Of a stretch of 7,340 nucleotides of DNA, positions 1-3,566 are shown piece after piece; positions within the stretch are counted from its first letter, which is position 1; every line of letters begins with the position of its first letter. The stretch covers positions 1 through 7,340 of the forward strand of contig JAAYFR010000369.1 in assembly GCA_012728155.1 (NCBI GenBank), in the 5' to 3' direction. The notes under the pieces were generated by a model that saw only the letters and a list, made by a program, of their open reading frames with translations, was not told the origin of the DNA and did no database searches. This stretch comes from Bacteroidales bacterium (lineage in GTDB: Bacteria > Bacteroidota > Bacteroidia > Bacteroidales > Dysgonomonadaceae). The position numbers and the translations under genes were made by a program.

Positions 1-268
1 CTATGAAGAGATGGCCAAGGTTGTCATGGTCACCGATTGGGGTATCTTTACTCCTATCCAATCATCTACCGAGTTCAAAAGCTACGAAGGAGAACAGGTC
101 TCTATTTTCAGTATCGACTCCAAAGAGCTGACCACCCATAACCTCAAATATCAGGTCACCGGAAGAATATTAACGAACTGGTGGCAGGGATCGTTGAATG
201 AGTCGCTGGGAGATTCTTTCACTATTGATCCTAAGGGAAAAGTGATTGTTTTTCAGGCGTATCAATAA
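1..268 (+). CDS. Thiamine pyrophosphokinase, C-terminal end (partial)
   Basis: The reading frame is already open at the window edge (Y-E-E before the first Met at position 11), so this is the 3' end of a longer gene and that Met is probably internal. About 88 residues are visible. The pattern ELTTHNLKYQV, then NWWQGSLNESLGDSFTI, then KVIVF at the end resembles the thiamine-binding C-terminal domain of thiamine pyrophosphokinase. In that family a T-T-x-G-L-K-[YW] strand is followed by G-[TS]-x-N-E and a terminal beta strand. The enzyme moves pyrophosphate from ATP to thiamine in the cytoplasm to make the cofactor thiamine diphosphate. The ATP-binding N-terminal half lies outside the window, so the call rests on the small domain alone. 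The gene converges on recO with 9 bp between the stop codons. Confidence 0.66.
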   Translation, partial: YEEMAKVVMVTDWGIFTPIQSSTEFKSYEGEQVSIFSIDSKELTTHNLKYQVTGRILTNWWQGSLNESLGDSFTIDPKGKVIVFQAYQ

Positions 269-277
269 TTCTTATCA

Positions 278-1000
278 TTATGCCAATTCCCGAAGGACTT
301 CCAACGATTTCAATGGCGGAAAATTACAAATATGCAACCGATAGTAGTCTAACAGCTGATCGACAATCTCATTTCGATTATTCCGAGACAGCTTAAAAAG
401 ATGCATATTGGCATAATTAATACGGTTTAGATCACGCAGGTAGGAGCTCTCTCTCCCTTTCAGGTAATAGGTATGCATGGGTTCATTCACAACAAACTCA
501 CCCTGCTGCAGATCGAAGAACAAATGTTCTCCCCCAAATTCCGTATTGGGATAGATCCCAAGAAAACGAGTCAATCCTATCATAAGTGCCAGATGGAAGT
601 TTGCCACTCCATTTTCGGCAGCCTCCAGCGTTTCTATCGAATTCTTCAGGTAATCGAAGGTCAATTCATTGTTGCCCGACTCACGAAGGATAAACGATAA
701 AAATTCCGAGATAAAAAAAGCCATCGACACCTTGGTCATATTGGCACATAGTTCATATAACGGAAACTGTCTCCCCACCTCTTTCAACCTCTGCACATTC
801 CGCAAGGGCATATGTTCCACTTCTAGATCCAGCACCGATAAAGGGAAAAAGAGCGAAAAACCTATTTTCGTCTTTTTCCCACGCGACATGGGCAACAGAT
901 AAGAGATTCTTCCGAAGTCACGTGTAAAAAGATGCGCGATGGAATAGGTGTCACTATAAGAAGTAGTACCGAGTACTATACCCTCCGTTTTGAATAACAT
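278..1000 (-). CDS. recO: DNA repair protein RecO
   Basis: RecO acts with RecF and RecR to load RecA on SSB-coated single-stranded DNA and can anneal complementary strands. The predicted product is 240 residues, the usual size for the family. The N-terminus LFKTEGIVLGTTSYSDTYSI followed by LFTRDFGRISYLLP (residues 2-37) is the typical RecO OB-fold opening, and a helical domain follows from about residue 80. I chose the ATG at 1000. The longer frame starts at a TTG (1054) that lies inside the predicted -10-like element, so it would not be transcribed. The CxxC...CxxC zinc finger of some RecO proteins is absent: the only cysteines are C85 and C225, and the expected region (about residues 148-172) has none. 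The gene has its own promoter just after the rplS terminator. Confidence 0.9.
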   Translation of the reverse strand: MLFKTEGIVLGTTSYSDTYSIAHLFTRDFGRISYLLPMSRGKKTKIGFSLFFPLSVLDLEVEHMPLRNVQRLKEVGRQFPLYELCANMTKVSMAFFISEFLSFILRESGNNELTFDYLKNSIETLEAAENGVANFHLALMIGLTRFLGIYPNTEFGGEHLFFDLQQGEFVVNEPMHTYYLKGRESSYLRDLNRINYANMHLFKLSRNNRNEIVDQLLDYYRLHICNFPPLKSLEVLRELA

Positions 1001-1051
1001 ACTGCCAGATACTGTTATAAAATAAATATGAACAACTCTTTTTGATCTGCT

Positions 1052-1084
1052 CAAATATAGAAACTTTTATCTGAAACCCCAAAA
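1052..1084 (-). promoter_or_regulatory. Predicted Bacteroidota-type promoter of recO
   Basis: On the minus strand TTTTG (1084-1080) is followed after exactly 20 nt by TATATTTG (1059-1052). This fits the Bacteroidota sigma-ABfr consensus of TTG near -33 and TAnnTTTG near -7. Transcription would begin around 1045, giving a leader of about 45 nt before the ATG at 1000. The site lies right behind the rplS terminator, so recO seems to be transcribed independently. Confidence 0.62.
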
Positions 1085-1092
1085 TACTACAC

Positions 1093-1118
1093 AAAAAAAC
1101 CCCGGAAAAATCCAGGGT
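1093..1118 (-). terminator. Rho-independent terminator of rplS
   Basis: Read on the minus strand, ACCCTGGA (1118-1111) pairs with TCCGGGGT (1106-1099) around a 4-nt TTTT loop. The 8-bp stem has one G-U wobble. It is followed at once by a run of T (1098-1093) and further T-rich sequence. On the plus strand the wobble would be a C/A mismatch, so the structure is best formed by minus-strand RNA. It lies 27 bp after the rplS stop codon. Confidence 0.85.
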
Positions 1119-1144
1119 CTAAATATCTTTCACTACAGCATATA

Positions 1145-1495
1145 TCAATATACTTTTTTCTTGATGCGGGCAGCTTTACCACGCAGTTTACGCAGATAGT
1201 AGAGTTTTGTTCTGCGTACTTTTCCTTCGCTATTGAGTACAATATTGTCAATAAAAGGAGAGTTCATCGGGAAGATACGCTCCACACCGATATTATCGGA
1301 CATCTTTCTTACAGTAAAACGCTTGGCATCGCCATGACCGGCCATTTTGATCACCACACCACGATACTGCTGAATACGCTCTTTATTGCCTTCCGCAATA
1401 CGGTAAGCCACCGTGATGGTATCACCACTCTTAAATTTGGGAAATTCCTTTTTTTTACCCGCGAAAGCCTCTTCCGCGATCTTTATTAAATCCAT
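1145..1495 (-). CDS. rplS: 50S ribosomal protein L19
   Basis: L19 sits on the large ribosomal subunit at its interface with the 30S subunit and takes part in an intersubunit bridge. The 116-residue product has normal length. Its L19 hallmarks are FKSGDTITVAYRI near residues 22-34, the RIQQYRGVVIK segment (about 40-50), FTVRKMSDNIGVERIFPMNS (about 60-79), and the basic tail KVRRTKLYYLRKLRGKAARI. No Shine-Dalgarno sequence is visible before the ATG; the leader there is A/T-rich, as is usual in Bacteroidota. The gene stands alone here rather than with rpsP-rimM-trmD as in Proteobacteria and Firmicutes. It has its own promoter and a clear terminator, so it is probably a one-gene transcript. Confidence 0.97.
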   Translation of the reverse strand: MDLIKIAEEAFAGKKKEFPKFKSGDTITVAYRIAEGNKERIQQYRGVVIKMAGHGDAKRFTVRKMSDNIGVERIFPMNSPFIDNIVLNSEGKVRRTKLYYLRKLRGKAARIKKKVY

Positions 1496-1512
1496 CTTTA
1501 TTCAAGCTTTAT

Positions 1513-1557
1513 GTTAATAATTAACCCTTTGGAACGCAATATAACGGCCAGTTGCCG
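1513..1557 (-). promoter_or_regulatory. Small inverted repeats in the rplS leader
   Basis: The predicted 5' leader of rplS is about 80 nt long. It holds a 4-bp GC-only hairpin (CGGC 1545-1548 with GCCG 1554-1557, loop of 5) and, nearer the start codon, a perfect 13-bp palindrome GTTAATAATTAAC (1513-1525). Ribosomal protein leaders often carry autoregulatory structures, but these elements are short and I do not recognise a named leader family. They could be chance. Confidence 0.25.
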
Positions 1558-1580
1558 ACAGAGATTACGCAAAGCGGATG

Positions 1581-1588
1581 CAAAGGTA
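1581..1588 (-). promoter_or_regulatory. Predicted -7 element of the rplS promoter
   Basis: On the minus strand TACCTTTG fits the Bacteroidota TAnnTTTG element and is followed by GCATCC-type sequence where transcription should start. The upstream -33 motif is less regular: TTTTG (1617-1613) lies 24 nt away instead of the 20 nt seen at the other two promoters here. The start site would be near 1575, leaving a leader of about 80 nt. Confidence 0.55.
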
Positions 1589-1648
1589 GAAAAATTTCTT
1601 TAATCTGCCATACAAAACATAATTTAATCTTTATTTTTGATCTACATC

Positions 1649-1679
1649 TTGATGCACAAAGTAAAAAAATGTACTTTTG
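1649..1679 (+). promoter_or_regulatory. Predicted promoter of the 5'-nucleotidase gene pair
   Basis: TTG (1649-1651), a 20-nt spacer and TACTTTTG (1672-1679) match the Bacteroidota promoter pattern. Transcription would start near 1685, about 20 nt before the ATG at 1707. A TTG codon that could extend the reading frame (1677) lies inside the -7 element, which rules it out as the start. The promoter is back to back with that of rplS in the same 211-bp divergent region. Confidence 0.62.
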
Positions 1680-1706
1680 ACCTGTCTTACACAACAACAT
1701 AATAAG

Positions 1707-2456
1707 ATGCGATTAAAAACAATATGGATTGGCTGCGTAGCTTTCCTGTTTTTGTCTTGTAACCCACAATACAAGATCACGGAGATGTCGGGCACAATTA
1801 TCGAAATGAACGCCGAACTCGACAGACATCCTCACCCGCGAATGGAAGCGCTCGTGCAATCCTATAAAACGGAACTCGACAAAGAGATGGATGTTGTGAT
1901 CGGTAACTCAGCCCAATTCATGAATTACAAAAGACCCGAAAGCCTGCTGACCAATCTCACGTCGGATGTAATGAGGATTTACGGTCTTGAACACCTCTCA
2001 AATGCAACAGTTATAAGTATAATGAATCTGTATGGACATCGCGCCAACCTTCCCAAAGGAAATATAACTATGAGGAATCTTTATGAAACTTACCCTTTCG
2101 ACAATACGATCATTTTTCTGGAATTGAAGGGGAGTGATCTGAAGAAGATATTTGATGCCTATGCCCGCATAGGTGGGGCAGGCATCTCTTCGAACGTAAA
2201 ACTGGTAATCAACCACAAAAAAGTAAAAAAGGCCACCATCGATGGGAACAATATCGACCCAAGTAAAATCTATCATATTGTCACACTCGACTACCTGGCG
2301 GAAGGTAACGACAATATGAGTGCCTTTCGCAATGCTGTCTCTCATATCGATACCGGTATCACACTGCGCGATATGATGATCGACTGGGTGAAAGAGCAAA
2401 CCCGTCGTGGGGAAGAGATCCAATCTCAACTCGATGGACGCATCACAATTCAGTGA
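1707..2456 (+). CDS. Lipoprotein with a stand-alone 5'-nucleotidase C-terminal domain
   Basis: The 249-residue product begins with a short basic stretch and a hydrophobic segment ending in LFLSC, so Cys18 is a likely lipidation site and the mature protein would be membrane-anchored outside the cytoplasm. The rest (about residues 50-249) aligns by eye with the C-terminal substrate-binding domain of UshA/5'-nucleotidases. YPFDN (F131, N133) matches the PFGN loop that stacks on the base. Y196 and D202 in DYLAEGND match the second aromatic and the ribose-binding Asp of UshA. R112 matches the phosphate-binding Arg of the GGGIR loop, although here that loop reads LYGHR. There is no catalytic metallophosphatase domain; it is encoded by the next gene, 57 bp downstream. 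I infer that the two products form one enzyme, or that this one is a binding partner. The ATG at 1707 is chosen over an upstream TTG because of the promoter position and the signal peptide. Confidence 0.85.
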   Translation: MRLKTIWIGCVAFLFLSCNPQYKITEMSGTIIEMNAELDRHPHPRMEALVQSYKTELDKEMDVVIGNSAQFMNYKRPESLLTNLTSDVMRIYGLEHLSNATVISIMNLYGHRANLPKGNITMRNLYETYPFDNTIIFLELKGSDLKKIFDAYARIGGAGISSNVKLVINHKKVKKATIDGNNIDPSKIYHIVTLDYLAEGNDNMSAFRNAVSHIDTGITLRDMMIDWVKEQTRRGEEIQSQLDGRITIQ

Positions 2457-2513
2457 CAACATCACTACCTCTCCCAACTTATCGGGGTCATCACATCAAC
2501 TAATCAAATAACA

Positions 2514-3344
2514 ATGCATTCAACGAATAAACTCATCATACTCTTCCTCACGCTATTTCTCTGCTTTCCTGCATTCTCACGAAAGAAGATAGTCATTCTT
2601 CATACGAATGACACGCATAGCCGCATCGAGTCCTTGTCCGAAAATGACAAGACGGCTGGCGGCAAAGGAGGAGTAGTACGTCGGGCATCTTATGTGGAGA
2701 AAATACGGAAAGAGAATAAAAATGTACTCCTCTTGGATGCCGGGGATTTTTTGCAAGGCACACCCTATTTCAATCTTTTTAAAGGAGAAGTGGAGGTGAA
2801 AGCGATGAATCTGATGGGGTATGATGCCGCCACTCTGGGGAACCATGAGTTTGATTACGGGATGGAAGTACTCGAAAAGGTGATCCGTCAAGCCGATTTC
2901 CCCATTATCACCAGTAATTACGATTTTTCACAGACATCATTGGCAGAAGTCGTCAAACCCTATATTGTCCTGAAAAAAGATGGTATCCGAATTGGAATTA
3001 TCGGTATCTGCATACGTCCAAAAGGATTGATCGCTGTCGAAAATTATAAGGGAGTAAAGTATCTCGATCCTGTAAAAAGTGCCAACAAATTGGCTCAACA
3101 ACTCCGTTCACAACATATATGCGACATGGTAATTTGCCTTTCCCACTTGGGTTACCAGCAGGATATCAAATTGGCAGAATCAACACGCAATATCGATCTG
3201 ATCATTGGTGGTCATAGCCATACTTATATGAAGAAACCGGAGATAAGGAAAAATCTCGATAACAAAGAGGTGATGATTTACCAAACTAACGGGCGCGGAA
3301 TCTATGTAGGCAGAATTGACGTGGAACTGGAAATCTGCAAGTAA
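2514..3344 (+). CDS. Secreted metallophosphatase, 5'-nucleotidase catalytic domain only
   Basis: The 276-residue protein has an N-terminal signal peptide (hydrophobic residues 7-21, likely cleaved after AFS, residue 22; the Cys at 17 lacks a proper lipobox). A complete calcineurin-like dimetal phosphatase domain of the 5'-nucleotidase/UshA type follows. Likely metal ligands are D33 and H35 (HTNDTHS), D78 (LLLDAGDFLQG), N110 (TLGNHEFDYG), H211 (SHLG), H234 and H236 (GGHSH). H111 and D114 match the transition-state His-Asp pair. It should hydrolyse nucleoside phosphates or related phosphoesters in the periplasm. Full-length enzymes are about 500-550 residues with the substrate domain fused C-terminally. 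This one stops right after the catalytic domain, and the missing domain lies in the preceding gene. The 57-bp gap has no promoter or terminator that I can see, so co-transcription is likely. No Shine-Dalgarno sequence is visible. Confidence 0.9.
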   Translation: MHSTNKLIILFLTLFLCFPAFSRKKIVILHTNDTHSRIESLSENDKTAGGKGGVVRRASYVEKIRKENKNVLLLDAGDFLQGTPYFNLFKGEVEVKAMNLMGYDAATLGNHEFDYGMEVLEKVIRQADFPIITSNYDFSQTSLAEVVKPYIVLKKDGIRIGIIGICIRPKGLIAVENYKGVKYLDPVKSANKLAQQLRSQHICDMVICLSHLGYQQDIKLAESTRNIDLIIGGHSHTYMKKPEIRKNLDNKEVMIYQTNGRGIYVGRIDVELEICK

Positions 3345-3349
3345 GTGAG

Positions 3350-3376
3350 GGCAAAATAAGTTTACTTAAGTTTGCC
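3350..3376. repeat. Imperfect inverted repeat just after the metallophosphatase stop
   Basis: GGCAAA (3350-3355) pairs with TTTGCC (3371-3376) and, inside a small asymmetric bulge, TAAGT (3357-3361) pairs with ACTTA (3364-3368). It starts 6 bp past the stop codon. With no T-run after it on the plus strand it is not a classical terminator. It may protect the 3' end of the message or act as a protein-binding dyad. The right arm contains TAAGTTTG, a lone match to the -7 promoter element without a -33 partner. Confidence 0.45.
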
Positions 3377-3438
3377 GATCGAAAACAGATTGGGCGAAGC
3401 GAAAAATGATGAGATGAGGGAATGATTCCGATAGCCTG

Positions 3439-3453
3439 TCCCGAACTTCGGGA
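3439..3453. repeat. Perfect 15-bp GC-rich palindrome
   Basis: TCCCGAA and TTCGGGA flank a single C. As RNA this would form a short stem (TCCCG/CGGGA) with a 5-nt loop. A further small palindrome, GGAAT-G-ATTCC (3419-3429), lies 10 bp upstream. There is no T-tract, so it is not an intrinsic terminator. Compact GC-rich palindromes in gaps between genes are typical of dispersed REP-like elements, but copy number cannot be judged from one window. Confidence 0.5.
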
Positions 3454-3457
3454 GGTA

Positions 3458-3490
3458 GTAATGATATGAAACGAGCATCTAAATCATTAC
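3458..3490. repeat. Inverted repeat with 8-bp arms and a 17-bp spacer
   Basis: GTAATGAT (3458-3465) and ATCATTAC (3483-3490) are exact reverse complements separated by 17 bp. It sits 4 bp after the GC-rich palindrome and about 75 bp before the start of the GH3 fusion gene. It could be half of a REP-like element or an operator with two half-sites. No gene is supported in 3345-3566, and apart from these repeats and an A/T-rich leader I see no convincing promoter there. Confidence 0.45.
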
Positions 3491-3566
3491 AGCCAAGAAC
3501 ATGATTAAAGCGAGTTCCATACACCAAAATGTAAAAAATAAAATAATCGTATGAAAATGTGAAATT

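Noticed and set aside
473..902. Two plus-strand open frames opposite recO
   Set aside because: They are antisense to recO, with no domain features, promoter or plausible context.
1998..2477. Minus-strand open frame of 159 codons opposite the lipoprotein gene
   Set aside because: It lies antisense to a domain-supported gene and its translation resembles no family I recognise, so it is a shadow frame.
2457..2513. Possible promoter or terminator between the two nucleotidase genes
   Set aside because: The 57 bp hold no TAnnTTTG element and no stem followed by a T-run, so I treat the pair as one transcript.
3367..3374. TAAGTTTG as a promoter -7 element for the GH3 fusion gene
   Set aside because: There is no TTG at the -33 position, it lies within an inverted-repeat arm, and it would give a leader of nearly 190 nt. 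Eight-base matches of this loose pattern arise by chance.
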